Shown: positions 39,044-48,538 of the stretch, in pieces
Numbering within the stretch: the stretch's first letter is position 1
Layout of the letters: each line of letters opens with the position of its first letter
Assembly (NCBI RefSeq): GCF_001429505.1
Contig: NZ_LMJW01000006.1
Coordinates: forward strand, 1-57,841
Length of the DNA stretch: 57,841 nt
Direction: 5' to 3'
Origin: Allobosea sp. Root483D1
GTDB lineage: Bacteria > Pseudomonadota > Alphaproteobacteria > Rhizobiales > Beijerinckiaceae
Notes under the pieces: generated by a model
The model's input: the letters and a program-made list of their open reading frames with translations, nothing else
What the model was told of the DNA's origin: nothing
The model's database searches: none
Translations under genes and position numbers: made by a program

Positions 39044-40432
39044 GTGAATCCGGAACTCGCCACCATCCTGGCACGGGTCTCGCAGCGCGAGGGTGTTCCC
39101 CCCGCGCTGCTGCTCGGCGTGCTCGCCTCGATGGGCGAGGCCTCGGGTAAGCCCGATTTCACCCGAATCGAGAACAACCTGGCGCGCCGCGCCGGAGATT
39201 TCCGCAGCCTGCAGGGGCGGCTCGCCACGCCGTCCGCGGCCGATCCGGAGCGTGACAGGCTGCAGGGGCAAGCGATCCAGGCCCTGGCGGAGGGCAAGCT
39301 CGCCGAAGCCGACCGGCTGCTCGCCCAGGCCGAGCAGCGCAACCTCGATGGCGCGGCCGCTCCCGATGCGCTGTCGCGCGACCGTTTGCTCGCGGCTGCC
39401 GCTGGTCGCGCCGATCGCGGTGCGGTGGCGATGCTGCACCTCAATGCCAAAGCCTATGGCGAAGCCGCCGAGCGCTATGCCGAGGCGGCGTTGATCGCCG
39501 ACTCGGCCGAACCCGGCAGCGGGCTTGCCTATTCCTGGATGCAGGCCGATGCGCTGGCGCGGCGGGGCGCCGATTTCGCCGACAAGACGGCTTTCGTCGC
39601 GTCGATCGGCCAATTGCGGGCCATGCTCGGCAAGCTCGACAATTTCGACCAGACCGTGCCCTGGGCCGAGACCCAGCTCCGGCTGGCGCGCTCGCTCACC
39701 GGCCTGTCGCATTTCGACGGTGGCGGCACCCTGCTTCGCCAGGCCGTCGAGATTTACCGCACCATCCTGGAGGATCTGACCCGCGCCAAGGCGCCGCGCC
39801 TCTGGACCGCGGTGCAGACCAGGCTCGGCGAGGCGCTGGCCCGTCTCGGAGAGGTTGAGGACGATGCCGGCCTGCTCGAGGACGGCGTCGCCGCTTTCCG
39901 TGCCGGGCTTTCCGGGATGACGCGGGCCGACATGCCGCGCGAATGGGGCCGGCTGCAATGGGAGCTTGGCAAGGCGCATGTCGCGCTCGGCCTGCGCGCC
40001 AGCGGCGTGGCGGCGTTCGAGGCGGCGGTGAACTGCTTCAAGCTGGTGCTCGACGACCGGCCGCGCGAGAGCGTCCCGCTCGACTGGGCCGAGGTGCAGG
40101 ACCGCATCGGGGCCGCGCTCGTCGGCCTCGCCAGCTATTACAGCGAACCTGTCGTGCTGGAGGAGGCGATCGCTGCCTTCGACACGGCGCTGGAGGTCCG
40201 GCGCCGCGAGATCGTACCCTCGCTCTGGGCTGAAAGCGCCGCGAACCGGGCGGAAGCACGGCTGGCGCTGGCCGAACGCATCCGCGACCGTGCCGAGGCC
40301 GAGAAGGCGACCACGGAACTCGTCATGGCGATCGAGACGCTGCGTGGCCTTGGTCTCGCAAACGAAGCCAAGCGTCGCGAGCCGAAACTGCGGCGAGCTG
40401 CAGTCCTGGTCGAGACCCTCCGGAAGGGTTGA
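39044..40432 (+). CDS. TPR-like repeat protein
   Basis: A 462-residue helical protein without signal peptide. Helix pairs resembling tetratricopeptide repeats recur, for example LQGQAIQALAEGKLAEADRLLAQAE, LHLNAKAYGEAAERYAEAALIAD and LEEAIAAFDTALEVRRRE. Several units have the pattern AxxxxRLGEALxRLGE typical of alphaproteobacterial stress- or signalling-associated TPR proteins. The start is a GTG with GGCGGGA upstream. The stop abuts the convergent aminotransferase stop with no gap. The function is unknown. Confidence 0.78.
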   Translation: MNPELATILARVSQREGVPPALLLGVLASMGEASGKPDFTRIENNLARRAGDFRSLQGRLATPSAADPERDRLQGQAIQALAEGKLAEADRLLAQAEQRNLDGAAAPDALSRDRLLAAAAGRADRGAVAMLHLNAKAYGEAAERYAEAALIADSAEPGSGLAYSWMQADALARRGADFADKTAFVASIGQLRAMLGKLDNFDQTVPWAETQLRLARSLTGLSHFDGGGTLLRQAVEIYRTILEDLTRAKAPRLWTAVQTRLGEALARLGEVEDDAGLLEDGVAAFRAGLSGMTRADMPREWGRLQWELGKAHVALGLRASGVAAFEAAVNCFKLVLDDRPRESVPLDWAEVQDRIGAALVGLASYYSEPVVLEEAIAAFDTALEVRRREIVPSLWAESAANRAEARLALAERIRDRAEAEKATTELVMAIETLRGLGLANEAKRREPKLRRAAVLVETLRKG

Positions 40433-41584
40433 TCAGGCCTTGATGCGAAGCGCGGCGAGCCGCTCCAGCGCCTTGTCCAGCGTCGCATCGTGCTTGGCGA
40501 AGCAGAAGCGCACGACATTGCGCACCGCCCCTTCGGCATAGAAAGCGCTGACCGGGATCGCGGCGACGCCGTGCTCGGCGACCAGACGCTGGCAGAAGGC
40601 GACATCGTCGCTCTCGCCGAGCGGGCCGATGTCGACATTGAGGAAATAGGTGCCGGCGCTCGGCAGCACGCTGAAGCCGAGATCGCTGAGGCCACCGGCG
40701 AAGCGATCGCGAGAGCGCTGGAAATCGGCGCGCATGCCCTCGAAATAGGCGTCGTCCTTGCCGAGGCCGTAGGCGACGGCCGCCTGCAGGTTCGGCGGCG
40801 TGGTGAAGGTGATGTACTGGTGCGCCTTCGCCAGCACGCGCATCAGCTCCGGCGCGGCCATCACCATCCCGACTTTCCAGCCGGTCAGCGAGAAGATCTT
40901 GCCGGCCGAGGAGATCTTGACCGTGCGCTCGCGCATGCCGGGCCGGCTCATCAGCGGCTGATGGCGGTGCCCGTCGAACACGACATGCTCCCAGACATCG
41001 TCGCAGATCGCGACCGCATCGTGCCGGACGCAGAACGAGGCCAGCAGGTCGAGATCGGCCTCGCTGAAATTGGTCGCGGTCGGGTTGAGCGGATTGTTGA
41101 ACAGCACCGCCTTGGTCTTCGGCGAGAAGGCTTTCGCCAGCGCTTCCTCGCTCAGCCCGAAGGCCGGCGGGGTCAGTGTCACGAATTTCGGGATGGCGCC
41201 GGCGCGCCGCACCAGCGGCAGGTAGGCGTCGTACATCGGCTCGAACAGCACGACCTCGTCGCCGGGCGACACGATCGCCATCAGCGCGCCGGCGATCGCC
41301 TCGGTCGCGCCGGAAGTCACCATCACCTCGGCTTCCGGATCGAGTTCGAGGCCTTGCCAATGACGGAAATGCGTGGCGCTCGCCTGGCGCAGCTCCGGCA
41401 GCCCCATCATCGGCGGATACTGGTTCCAGCCGTCGATCACCGCCTCGGCCGCCTTGCGCCGGACGTCCTCGGGGCCGGGATCGTCGGGAAAGCCCTGGCC
41501 GAGATTGACGGCCTGGTGCTCGCGCGCGAGCCGCGACATGGTTTCGAAGATCGTCGTCGGGAGAGCGGAGAAGATCGGATTCAT
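40433..41584 (-). CDS. class I/II PLP-dependent aminotransferase
   Basis: A fold-type I aminotransferase of 383 residues, similar by eye to YbdL/methionine aminotransferase and kynurenine-type members. VNLGQGFPDDPGPEDV, TSGATEAIAGALMAIV, FNNPLNPTATNFS and the PLP-lysine segment SSAGKIFSLTGWKVG are present, with the C-terminal Arg in VVRFCFAK. The precise substrate is uncertain. I chose ATG 41584 (MNPIFSALP). The gene diverges from cobQ. Confidence 0.9.
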   Translation of the reverse strand: MNPIFSALPTTIFETMSRLAREHQAVNLGQGFPDDPGPEDVRRKAAEAVIDGWNQYPPMMGLPELRQASATHFRHWQGLELDPEAEVMVTSGATEAIAGALMAIVSPGDEVVLFEPMYDAYLPLVRRAGAIPKFVTLTPPAFGLSEEALAKAFSPKTKAVLFNNPLNPTATNFSEADLDLLASFCVRHDAVAICDDVWEHVVFDGHRHQPLMSRPGMRERTVKISSAGKIFSLTGWKVGMVMAAPELMRVLAKAHQYITFTTPPNLQAAVAYGLGKDDAYFEGMRADFQRSRDRFAGGLSDLGFSVLPSAGTYFLNVDIGPLGESDDVAFCQRLVAEHGVAAIPVSAFYAEGAVRNVVRFCFAKHDATLDKALERLAALRIKA

Positions 41585-41698
41585 CGCGGCTTGTTTCGGT
41601 CGGAAGGCTGGCGGGAAGGCTCGAATATCGCCCATAGCACGCGCAACGTCGGTGTGCATCGCCCCGGAAAAGCGGCAGATTATGCGGAGTGATGAATA

Positions 41699-41727
41699 TT
41701 GACATTCGTCAGCAGTCAGTATTCTCT
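41699..41727 (+). promoter_or_regulatory. possible promoter with TGAC-N4-GTCA motif before cobQ
   Basis: TTGACA (41699-41704) is a consensus -35. TTCTCT lies 17 bases further, and TATTCT overlaps it at a shorter spacing. The -35 is part of TGACATTCGTCA (41700-41711), an imperfect relative of the palindrome in the TetR promoter at 43424-43438. It lies about 145 bases upstream of cobQ in the region shared with the aminotransferase. Confidence 0.4.
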
Positions 41728-41871
41728 ATGCCCAGCCGGTTCACGCCAGCAATTCCGCGGTTTCTTCGCCCCTTTGGAACCGTGGGACGCTGACGTGGAT
41801 CGGTGAACTTTTTCTGGGGCTGAAAGCATCCGCCGTTTCCGGCCCGCCCCGAAGCGCGCTAGGCAGGGCCT

Positions 41872-43350
41872 ATGCGCTCCTCCAGCCAAACCCCCGCGCT
41901 GATGCTGCTCGGCACCGGCTCCAATGTCGGCAAGTCCCTGCTCGTCGCCGGCCTCTGCCGCCTCTTCGCCGATCGCGGGCTGAAAGTGCGCCCGTTCAAG
42001 CCGCAGAACATGTCGAACAACGCGGCTGCCACGGCGCAGGGCGAGATCGGCCGGGCCCAGGCGCTGCAGGCGCGCGCCGCCCGGATCGCTCCTCATGTCG
42101 ACATGAACCCGGTGCTGCTCAAGCCCGAGAGCGAGCGCGGCAGCCAGATCATCCTGCAGGGACGCGTCGCCGGCCATCTGTCCTCCGGCGACTTCAGCCG
42201 CCGCGGCGATTTCCTGCCCAAGGTGCTGGAGAGCTTCGAACGGCTGAGCGACGGCGCCGATCTCATCCTGGTCGAGGGGGCGGGCTCGCCGGCCGAGACC
42301 AATCTGCGCGCCCGCGATATCGCCAATCTCGGCTTCGCCCGCGCGGCAGGCGTTCCCGCCATGCTGATCGGCGACATCGACCGCGGCGGCGTCATCGCCA
42401 GCCTGGTCGGCACCCATGCCGTACTCGACGCCGACGACCGGGCGATGATCCGCGGCTTCGCGATCAACCGCTTCCATGGCGATGTCGGCCTGTTCACGCC
42501 GGCGCTGGACACGATCGCGCGGGCGACGGGCTGGCCGAGCTTCGGCGTCGTGCCCTGGTTCGCGGATGCCGCGCGCCTGCCGGCCGAAGATGCGCTTGAT
42601 CTGGCGCGCGGCGTGCCGGCTCGTGCGGGTGCGCTGAAGGTCGCCGTTCCGGTGTTGCCCGGCATCGCCAATTTCGACGATCTCGACCCGCTCAAGCTCG
42701 AGCCCGGCGTCGAGCTCGTCTTCGTCGGTCCCGGTATGCCGCTGCCGGGCGATGCCGCCCTGGTGATCCTGCCGGGCTCGAAGACGACGCTCCGCGACCT
42801 TGCCAAGCTGCGCGAGGAAGGCTGGGACATCGACATCCTCGCCCATCGCCGCCGCGGCGGCCATGTGCTCGGCCTTTGCGGCGGCTATCAGATGCTCGGC
42901 AAGGTCGTGCGCGACCCGCTTGGCCTGGAAGGCCCTGCCGGCGCGGCCCCCGGCCTCGGCCTGCTCGATATCGAGACCGAGCTCACGCCGGACAAGACCG
43001 TCCGGGAGGTTGCCGCGGAACATCCCGAAAGCGGCACGGCCGGCCGCGCCTATGAGATCCATCTCGGCGTCAGCGATGGGCCGGATAGGGCGCGCGCGCC
43101 TTTTCGTGTCGACGGCCAGCCGGAAGGCGCCCGCAGCGCCGACGGAAGGGTCATCGGGACCTATCTCCATGGTGTCCTGACCTCGGACCCGCTGCGCCGC
43201 GCCTTTCTGGCCAATCTCGCCGAAGGACTGCTCGCGATCGGGGAGGCCTACGAACCGGCGGTCGAAGCGACACTCGACCGTCTGGCCGGGCATCTGGAGC
43301 GTCATCTCGACATTGCCGGGCTCCTGAAGCTGGCGCGGTCGCGCTCCTGA
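41872..43350 (+). CDS. cobQ: cobyric acid synthase
   Basis: CobQ amidates four side chains of adenosylcobyrinic a,c-diamide in cobalamin synthesis. The ATP-binding N-terminal domain starts [21 protein letters not shown] and includes [13 protein letters not shown]. The C-terminal glutaminase domain has the nucleophile in [11 protein letters not shown] (residue ~335) and the His in GTYLHGVL. Length 492. No other cobalamin gene is in the window, and I could not identify a B12 riboswitch in the 287-base upstream region. Confidence 0.96.
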   Translation: MRSSSQTPALMLLGTGSNVGKSLLVAGLCRLFADRGLKVRPFKPQNMSNNAAATAQGEIGRAQALQARAARIAPHVDMNPVLLKPESERGSQIILQGRVAGHLSSGDFSRRGDFLPKVLESFERLSDGADLILVEGAGSPAETNLRARDIANLGFARAAGVPAMLIGDIDRGGVIASLVGTHAVLDADDRAMIRGFAINRFHGDVGLFTPALDTIARATGWPSFGVVPWFADAARLPAEDALDLARGVPARAGALKVAVPVLPGIANFDDLDPLKLEPGVELVFVGPGMPLPGDAALVILPGSKTTLRDLAKLREEGWDIDILAHRRRGGHVLGLCGGYQMLGKVVRDPLGLEGPAGAAPGLGLLDIETELTPDKTVREVAAEHPESGTAGRAYEIHLGVSDGPDRARAPFRVDGQPEGARSADGRVIGTYLHGVLTSDPLRRAFLANLAEGLLAIGEAYEPAVEATLDRLAGHLERHLDIAGLLKLARSRS

Positions 43351-43415
43351 TATCGGAAGCTCATTGGGCGAAAAACTGTCAGGAGCGCGCAAATAAAGCT
43401 TTTCGGATCAATTTG

Positions 43416-43444
43416 TTGACGACTGACGAAATTCGTCATACTCA
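43416..43444 (+). promoter_or_regulatory. TetR gene promoter with operator in the spacer
   Basis: TTGACG (-35, 43416-43421) and TACTCA (-10, 43439-43444) are separated by 17 bases. Within that spacer TGACGAAATTCGTCA (43424-43438) is a perfect palindrome with 7-base arms and one central base. A palindrome placed between -35 and -10 is the classic arrangement for an autorepressing TetR protein. Confidence 0.6.
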
Positions 43445-43505
43445 ACGATGGCGTCCGCAGACGGCCTATGGGAACAAGTCACCAGACCGGGAAGTTGCCC
43501 CTGGC

Positions 43506-44102
43506 ATGAGCACAATAGAGCGCGATACACGGCACGAGATCATCGACGTCGCCGAGCGGTTCTTCCGCCAGATCGGCTACCAGAAGACCACTGTCGCCGA
43601 CATCGCCAAGTCGCTGCGCATGAGCCCGGCGAATGTCTATCGTTTCTTCGACTCCAAGAAGGCGATCAACGAGGCTGTCGCCGAGCGCTCGATGACCGAG
43701 CTCGAAGCGACCGTCGCCGCGATCGCCGCTGAAAAGCGCCCCGCAGCCGAGCGCCTGCGCGACATCCTGGCCGCGACCTGTCGTATCAACGCGGCCCGTT
43801 ATCTCGACAATCACCGCCTGCACGAGATGGTCGCCTGCGCCATGGAGGAGAGCTGGGACGTCATTCGTGGCCATATCGAGCGCTATGATGCGATCCTGCG
43901 CGCCGTCGTCGCCGACGGCATCGCCAAGGGCGAGTTCAGCGCCCGCGATCCGATCACGGCGACCCATTGCGTGCGCATGGCGATGTTGCGCTTCTGTCAC
44001 CCGCTTCTGCTCGGCCAGTGCGCCGAATTACCGGGCCCGAGCATCGATGAGATGATCGACTTCATTCTCACAGGACTTGGTGCCAAGCGCCTCGCGGCCT
44101 GA
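43506..44102 (+). CDS. TetR-family transcriptional regulator
   Basis: A one-component repressor of 198 residues. The helix-turn-helix is FFRQIGYQKTTVADIAKSLRMSPANVYRFFDSKKAINEAV, read in pieces, with the canonical TTVADIA and VYRFF motifs. The ligand-binding domain follows (TELEATVAAIAAEKRPAAER, then HCVRMAMLRFCHPLLL). ATG 43506 was chosen because the helix-turn-helix begins just after it; a longer frame reads through the promoter. No efflux gene is adjacent, so its targets are unclear. Confidence 0.9.
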   Translation: MSTIERDTRHEIIDVAERFFRQIGYQKTTVADIAKSLRMSPANVYRFFDSKKAINEAVAERSMTELEATVAAIAAEKRPAAERLRDILAATCRINAARYLDNHRLHEMVACAMEESWDVIRGHIERYDAILRAVVADGIAKGEFSARDPITATHCVRMAMLRFCHPLLLGQCAELPGPSIDEMIDFILTGLGAKRLAA

Positions 44103-44159
44103 TCCACCGGCTCCGCCTGCGTTGACAAGGCGGCGAGGGAGCGGGATACCCCGCCGCAC

Positions 44160-46127
44160 ATGCTGACCCTCACCAAACAGAGTGCCAAGAAGCTCGCCGT
44201 CATCGTCCATGACCTGGCGATGACCGCGCTCGCGATCGTCTTCGTCTTTGCCGTGCGCTTCGAGGGCTGGCTGTTCGACGAGCGGATGCGGCAACTGCCG
44301 TCGATCCTACCGTTCTTCGTCGCCTATGCCGGTGTGGTCTACTGGTTCTTCCAGCTCTATCGCTCGAAATGGCGCTTCGCCTCGCTGCCGGACCTGTCCA
44401 ATATCGTCCGTGCGGTCACGGTTCTGACCTTGACCCTGCTGGTCGTCGACTACGTCCTCGTCGCTCCGAACCTCTACGGCTATTTCTTCTTCGGCAAGAT
44501 CACCATCGTCCTCTATTGGCTGGTGCAGATCGCGCTGCTCGGCGGTCCGCGCCTCGCCTATCGCTACTTCAAATATTCGCGCTCCAAGCACCAGGCGGCG
44601 CGCGAGGCGACCTTGCCGGCCCTGCTGCTCGGCCGCGGCGTCGACATCGAGGTGGTGATCCGCGCCATGGAATCGGGCGCGATGGGCAAGATGCGACCGG
44701 CGGGCATCCTGACCCCGCGTCCGGACGATCTCGGCCAGTCCATCCGGGGCGTGCCGGTGCTCGGCCTGCTCTCGGAGATGGAGACGGTCGCGGCCGATGC
44801 CAGCGAGCGCAGTGAGCCGTTCCGCCGCATCGTCGCGACGCCGAGCGCTCTCGCACCCGAGGCCGAGCCGGACAAATGGCTCGCCAAGACGCGCAAGCTC
44901 GCCATCCCGATCTCGCGGCTCGATTCGCTCGGCGAAGGCATGCGCGGCAATGAGCTGGCGCCGCTGGAGATCGAGGACCTGCTGGTGCGCCCCTCGGTCA
45001 AGATCGACCGCGAGCGGCTCGAAGGCTTCCTCAAGGGCAAGCGCGTCATCGTCACCGGCGGTGGCGGCTCGATCGGCTCCGAGATCTGCCTGCGCTGCGC
45101 CGTCTTCGGCGCGGCGGAATTGCTCGTCGTCGAGAATTCCGAGCCGGCGCTGTTCCACGTCACCGAGGCGCTGTTGGCGCAGGACCTGCCGATGCGGGTC
45201 ACCGGCGCGCTCGCCGATGTCCGCGACGAAGCCCGCCTTGGCCCGCTGTTCAAGGCCTTCGCGCCCGACATCGTCATCCATGCCGCCGCGCTGAAGCATG
45301 TGCCCTATCTCGAAGCCGATTGGGGCGAGGGCATCAAGACCAACATCTTCGGCTCGGTCGTCGCCATCGAGGCGGCGATCGCCGCCGGTGCCGGCATCTT
45401 CGTGATGATCTCGACCGACAAGGCGATCGAGCCGGTCTCGATGCTCGGCGCGACCAAGCGCTTCGCCGAGATGTATGCCCAGGCATGCGATGCCGAGTTC
45501 GCTGCCGGCAATCGCGGCACGCGCCTCGTCGCCGTCCGTTTCGGCAATGTGCTCGGCTCGGTCGGCTCGGTGGTGCCCAAGTTCAAGGCGCAGATCGAGC
45601 GCGGCGGGCCGGTCACCGTGACCAGCCCGGAGATGATCCGCTATTTCATGACCATCCGCGAGGCCTGCGATCTCGTGCTGACTTCAGCCTCGCACGCGCC
45701 CGAGCACGAGGCGCAGGAGGAGCGCGCCGCCGTCTACGTGCTGAAGATGGGCCAGCCACTCAAGATCATCGACCTCGCCGAGCGGATGATCCGCCTCGCC
45801 GGCTACGAGCCGGGCGTCGACATCGAGATCGCCGTCACCGGCGTCAGGCCGGGCGAGCGCCTGAACGAGATCCTTTTCGCCAAGGACGAGCCGATGGCCG
45901 AAACCGGGCTCGACGGCGTCATGGCGGCCAAGCCGATCTTCGCCGGCCGCGCCCGGCTGCAGGGTTGGCTCGACGAGCTCGAGCGGGCGTTGGCGGCGCA
46001 GGACAGGCTCGGCGCCGAGGCGGTACTCGAAGCGGCGATCCCCGATTTCAGCCGGCGCCAGTCTGCTGCGCCGCCAGCCGTGCCAGCGCAGCCTTCGTCT
46101 CCGCAGGCGGTCGCCAGCCCGCACTGA
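44160..46127 (+). CDS. CapD-like membrane nucleotide-sugar dehydratase/epimerase
   Basis: A polysaccharide-biosynthesis protein of the CapD/PglF/WbpM group, which usually converts UDP-GlcNAc to a 4-keto-6-deoxy sugar. Four membrane segments occupy about the first 130 residues. The SDR domain starts near residue 295 with GKRVIVTGGGGSIGSEICLR, and continues HAAALKHVPYLE, ISTDKAIEPVSMLGATKR and VRFGNVLGSVGSVVPKF. The catalytic Tyr is replaced in this motif by Met (SMLGATKR), as in the inverting dehydratases. Length 655. Its 3' end overlaps the convergent epimerase gene by 80 bases. Confidence 0.92.
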   Translation: MLTLTKQSAKKLAVIVHDLAMTALAIVFVFAVRFEGWLFDERMRQLPSILPFFVAYAGVVYWFFQLYRSKWRFASLPDLSNIVRAVTVLTLTLLVVDYVLVAPNLYGYFFFGKITIVLYWLVQIALLGGPRLAYRYFKYSRSKHQAAREATLPALLLGRGVDIEVVIRAMESGAMGKMRPAGILTPRPDDLGQSIRGVPVLGLLSEMETVAADASERSEPFRRIVATPSALAPEAEPDKWLAKTRKLAIPISRLDSLGEGMRGNELAPLEIEDLLVRPSVKIDRERLEGFLKGKRVIVTGGGGSIGSEICLRCAVFGAAELLVVENSEPALFHVTEALLAQDLPMRVTGALADVRDEARLGPLFKAFAPDIVIHAAALKHVPYLEADWGEGIKTNIFGSVVAIEAAIAAGAGIFVMISTDKAIEPVSMLGATKRFAEMYAQACDAEFAAGNRGTRLVAVRFGNVLGSVGSVVPKFKAQIERGGPVTVTSPEMIRYFMTIREACDLVLTSASHAPEHEAQEERAAVYVLKMGQPLKIIDLAERMIRLAGYEPGVDIEIAVTGVRPGERLNEILFAKDEPMAETGLDGVMAAKPIFAGRARLQGWLDELERALAAQDRLGAEAVLEAAIPDFSRRQSAAPPAVPAQPSSPQAVASPH

Positions 46128-46980
46128 TCAGCGCGGCAGGCGAGGCGACGAGACCGTTCGCGAGGCGCTCATAGGCGTCTCCGCGTCGGGTGAGCCGTGC
46201 CGCGAGGGCCAGCAGGACGGAGGGAACCGGGATCAGTCCCGGCCCGCGTCCGAGACCAGCCCGCATTGCGGCCAGCATCTGCGCGACCGACAGAGGCTCC
46301 GGGTCGGCAAGGATGTAGCTGCGCCTCGCGGGACAGGATTCGCTCAGCGCGAAGGCGACCGCTTCGGCGAGGTTCTCGATCGCGAGCAGCGAGCGCCTGG
46401 CCGAAAGCGCGCCTAGCGGCAATGGCACGGGAAGGCGTGCCAGTTTCAGCAGCGCCGCCATGTTCGCTTTCACGCCCGGCCCGTAGATCAGCACCGGCCG
46501 TAGCGCGACCCAGTCGAGATCGAGCCTTGCGAGCCCCTGTTCGGCAGCGAGTTTGGAGCGGCCATAGGCATCGGTCGGCGTCGGCGTGTCGGCTTCCGTC
46601 AGAGGCTGCGAGGCGATCGGTCCGCTCTGCGCCCGGATCGAGGACAGGAAGACGAAGCGCCGGATGCCTGCCGCCTGCGCAGCCCGCGCCAGCGCCAATG
46701 TCGCTTCGGTATTGACGGCCCGGTAGCGCTCTTCGGCGATCGCGCCGTCGGCATGGGCGAGGCCGGCGCTGTGGACGACGTGATCGACGCCGTCGAGCAG
46801 CGGCTGCCAGTCGATCGGCGTGCCGAGATCGCCGATCGCGACATGTTCGGCGCCAGTGATTTCCTGCGCCGTGCCGCGGCTGGCCACCCGCACGCGATAG
46901 CCACGCGCGGTGAGGTCGCGCAGCAAATGCCGGCCGACGAAGCCGCTCGCACCGGTGAGCAGGACGCGCTCGCCGCTCAC
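46048..46980 (-). CDS. NAD-dependent epimerase/dehydratase
   Basis: An extended SDR sugar epimerase of 310 residues, probably acting in surface-glycan synthesis. ERVLLTGASGFVGRHLLRDL is the Rossmann fingerprint, HSAGLAH and SSIRAQSG follow, and the catalytic YGRSK is present in TDAYGRSKLAAEQG. The start is a GTG overlapping the stop of the glycosyltransferase gene (GTGA), so the two are coupled. The substrate is unknown; WbpV-like quinovosamine-type reductases are possible. Confidence 0.88.
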   Translation of the reverse strand: MSGERVLLTGASGFVGRHLLRDLTARGYRVRVASRGTAQEITGAEHVAIGDLGTPIDWQPLLDGVDHVVHSAGLAHADGAIAEERYRAVNTEATLALARAAQAAGIRRFVFLSSIRAQSGPIASQPLTEADTPTPTDAYGRSKLAAEQGLARLDLDWVALRPVLIYGPGVKANMAALLKLARLPVPLPLGALSARRSLLAIENLAEAVAFALSESCPARRSYILADPEPLSVAQMLAAMRAGLGRGPGLIPVPSVLLALAARLTRRGDAYERLANGLVASPAALISAGWRPPAETKAALARLAAQQTGAG

Positions 46981-47996
46981 GGCCGCGCCTGCTTGCGCGA
47001 GAAGCGGCGGAGCAGAAGCCCTGTCAGCATCAGCGCCGCCAGCAGGCAGGCGAGCTGGGCCCAGAGCCCGGGCAGGGCGATGCTGATCGTGGCGAGCCCG
47101 ATCAGGCAAAGATTGAGCAGGGCGACCTGCGCGACGATCTCGACGATCTCAAAACCGTTATCGGTCGCCTGCTGGTAGAAATGCGAGCGGTGCGCCTGCC
47201 AGACCTTTTCGCCGCGTCCGAGCCGGCGGAAGAGCGTGATGGTCGAGTCCATGACGTGATAGAGCGGCAGGATCAGCGCTGCGGTCAGCGCGCCGCTACC
47301 GGCGAGACGATAGAGCAGATAGGCGCCGAGCAATCCAAGCGGCAGCGCCCCGACATCGCCGAGGAAGATGCGCGCCACCGGTTTGTTGAACGGCGCGAAG
47401 CCGATGAGACCACCGAGCAGCGCCGCGGCGAGAAGGCCGGTGGCAGGATCGACGATGCCGTAGCCGGCGGCGAGCGCGATCGCGCCGGAGAGCGGCACCA
47501 GCCCGGCGAGCGTGATCCAGTCGATCCCGTCCATGAAATTGACGAGATTGACGAACCAGACGCCGGCGATCAGGGCGAGACCGCGCTCGGCCCAGAGCGG
47601 CAGCGTCTCCGGCAGCAGCCTCACCTCCGGTGCGGCGTAGAAGACGACGATGCCGACGCAGAGGACTTGCAGCGGCAGGCGCAGGGCGGGCGAGAGCGGC
47701 CGGATGTCGTCCCAGGCACCGACGAGCGCCAGCAGCGCAGCCGCAGCCATCACCAGAATGAGCCCTTGCCTGGCGCTTGCTTCCATCGGGATCAGGGCCA
47801 GCGCGAGCCCCAGCGCCAGGAAGGCACCGGCGAGCACGGCGATGCCGCCGCCCTGCGGTGTCGGCGTGCGATGGCTGGAGCGTGCATTCGGCCGCGCCAG
47901 CGCATAGCGCATCATCAAGGGGCGCAAGGCCAGGCACAGCGCGAAGGCGAGGCCGGCGGCGAGCGCGATCAGCAGGAGGGGGGCGAAGCGTTCCAA
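46977..47996 (-). CDS. MraY/WecA-family glycosyl-1-phosphate transferase
   Basis: An inner-membrane enzyme that moves a sugar-1-phosphate onto undecaprenyl phosphate, initiating a glycan. Around ten membrane helices are visible. Family motifs are ARSSHRTPTPQGGGIAVL, ALVGAWDDIRPLSP, VNFMDGIDWIT, ARIFLGDVGALPLGLL and AHRSHFYQQAT. The start is uncertain: a GTG at 48056 is in frame but would leave only 11 bases to the divergent mmcB, so I used TTG 47996 (ERFAPLLLIALAAG). No good ribosome-binding site is seen for either. Confidence 0.88.
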   Translation of the reverse strand: MERFAPLLLIALAAGLAFALCLALRPLMMRYALARPNARSSHRTPTPQGGGIAVLAGAFLALGLALALIPMEASARQGLILVMAAAALLALVGAWDDIRPLSPALRLPLQVLCVGIVVFYAAPEVRLLPETLPLWAERGLALIAGVWFVNLVNFMDGIDWITLAGLVPLSGAIALAAGYGIVDPATGLLAAALLGGLIGFAPFNKPVARIFLGDVGALPLGLLGAYLLYRLAGSGALTAALILPLYHVMDSTITLFRRLGRGEKVWQAHRSHFYQQATDNGFEIVEIVAQVALLNLCLIGLATISIALPGLWAQLACLLAALMLTGLLLRRFSRKQARP

Positions 47997-48067
47997 GGCG
48001 GGCGGACCATAGCCATCCCGGTCTTCATCGCAAGCAGCTCTTGCATCGGCGAGCACAAAAACAGAAC

Positions 48068-48538
48068 ATGCCGGGCATGGCCGCCGCCGATTCCGTCCTC
48101 AATCCGCCGCCTGCCCGGCCGGAGATCACCCGTGCCGTCTGCCGCGGCGCCTCTCGCCATCTGCGTGAGCGCGGCTATGCCATCGTCAAGGAGATGACTT
48201 TCGCCAATGGGCGGCGTGGCGACATCGTCGCGCTCTCGCCATCGGGGGAATTGCTGGTGGTCGAGGTCAAGTCGGGGGTCGAGGACTACCGCGTCGACGG
48301 CAAATGGCCTGACTATCGCGATTATTGCGACGGCTTCCTCTTCGCCGTCGCGCCTGAATTCCCGCGGGAAATCCTGCCCGAGGATGTCGGCCTGATCGTC
48401 GCCGACGCCTTCGGCGGCGAATTGCTGCGCGAGCCGCCGCGGCACCCGCTGGCGCCGGCGCGCAGGAAGATGCTGACCATCGCCTTCGCCAGGCTGGCGG
48501 CCGGGCGGCTGGCGCTGCTGGAAGACCCTGGAACCTAG
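48068..48538 (+). CDS. mmcB: MmcB-type DNA repair protein
   Basis: A small nuclease-like protein of 156 residues matching the alphaproteobacterial MmcB family, linked in Caulobacter to mitomycin C damage repair. The restriction-endonuclease-like core is seen as FANGRRGDIVALSPSGELLVVEVKSGVEDYRVDGKWPDYRDYCD, in parts, with the D...ExK signature (D in RGDIVAL, EVK). FLFAVAPEFPREILPEDVGLIVAD follows. ATG 48077 is an alternative start. The last four bases overlap the convergent globin gene. Confidence 0.87.
   Translation: MPGMAAADSVLNPPPARPEITRAVCRGASRHLRERGYAIVKEMTFANGRRGDIVALSPSGELLVVEVKSGVEDYRVDGKWPDYRDYCDGFLFAVAPEFPREILPEDVGLIVADAFGGELLREPPRHPLAPARRKMLTIAFARLAAGRLALLEDPGT

Noticed and set aside
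41585..41871. Cobalamin riboswitch upstream of cobQ
   Set aside because: I searched this region for a B12-box-like sequence and the expected large stem-rich leader and saw neither. A covariance-model scan would settle it.
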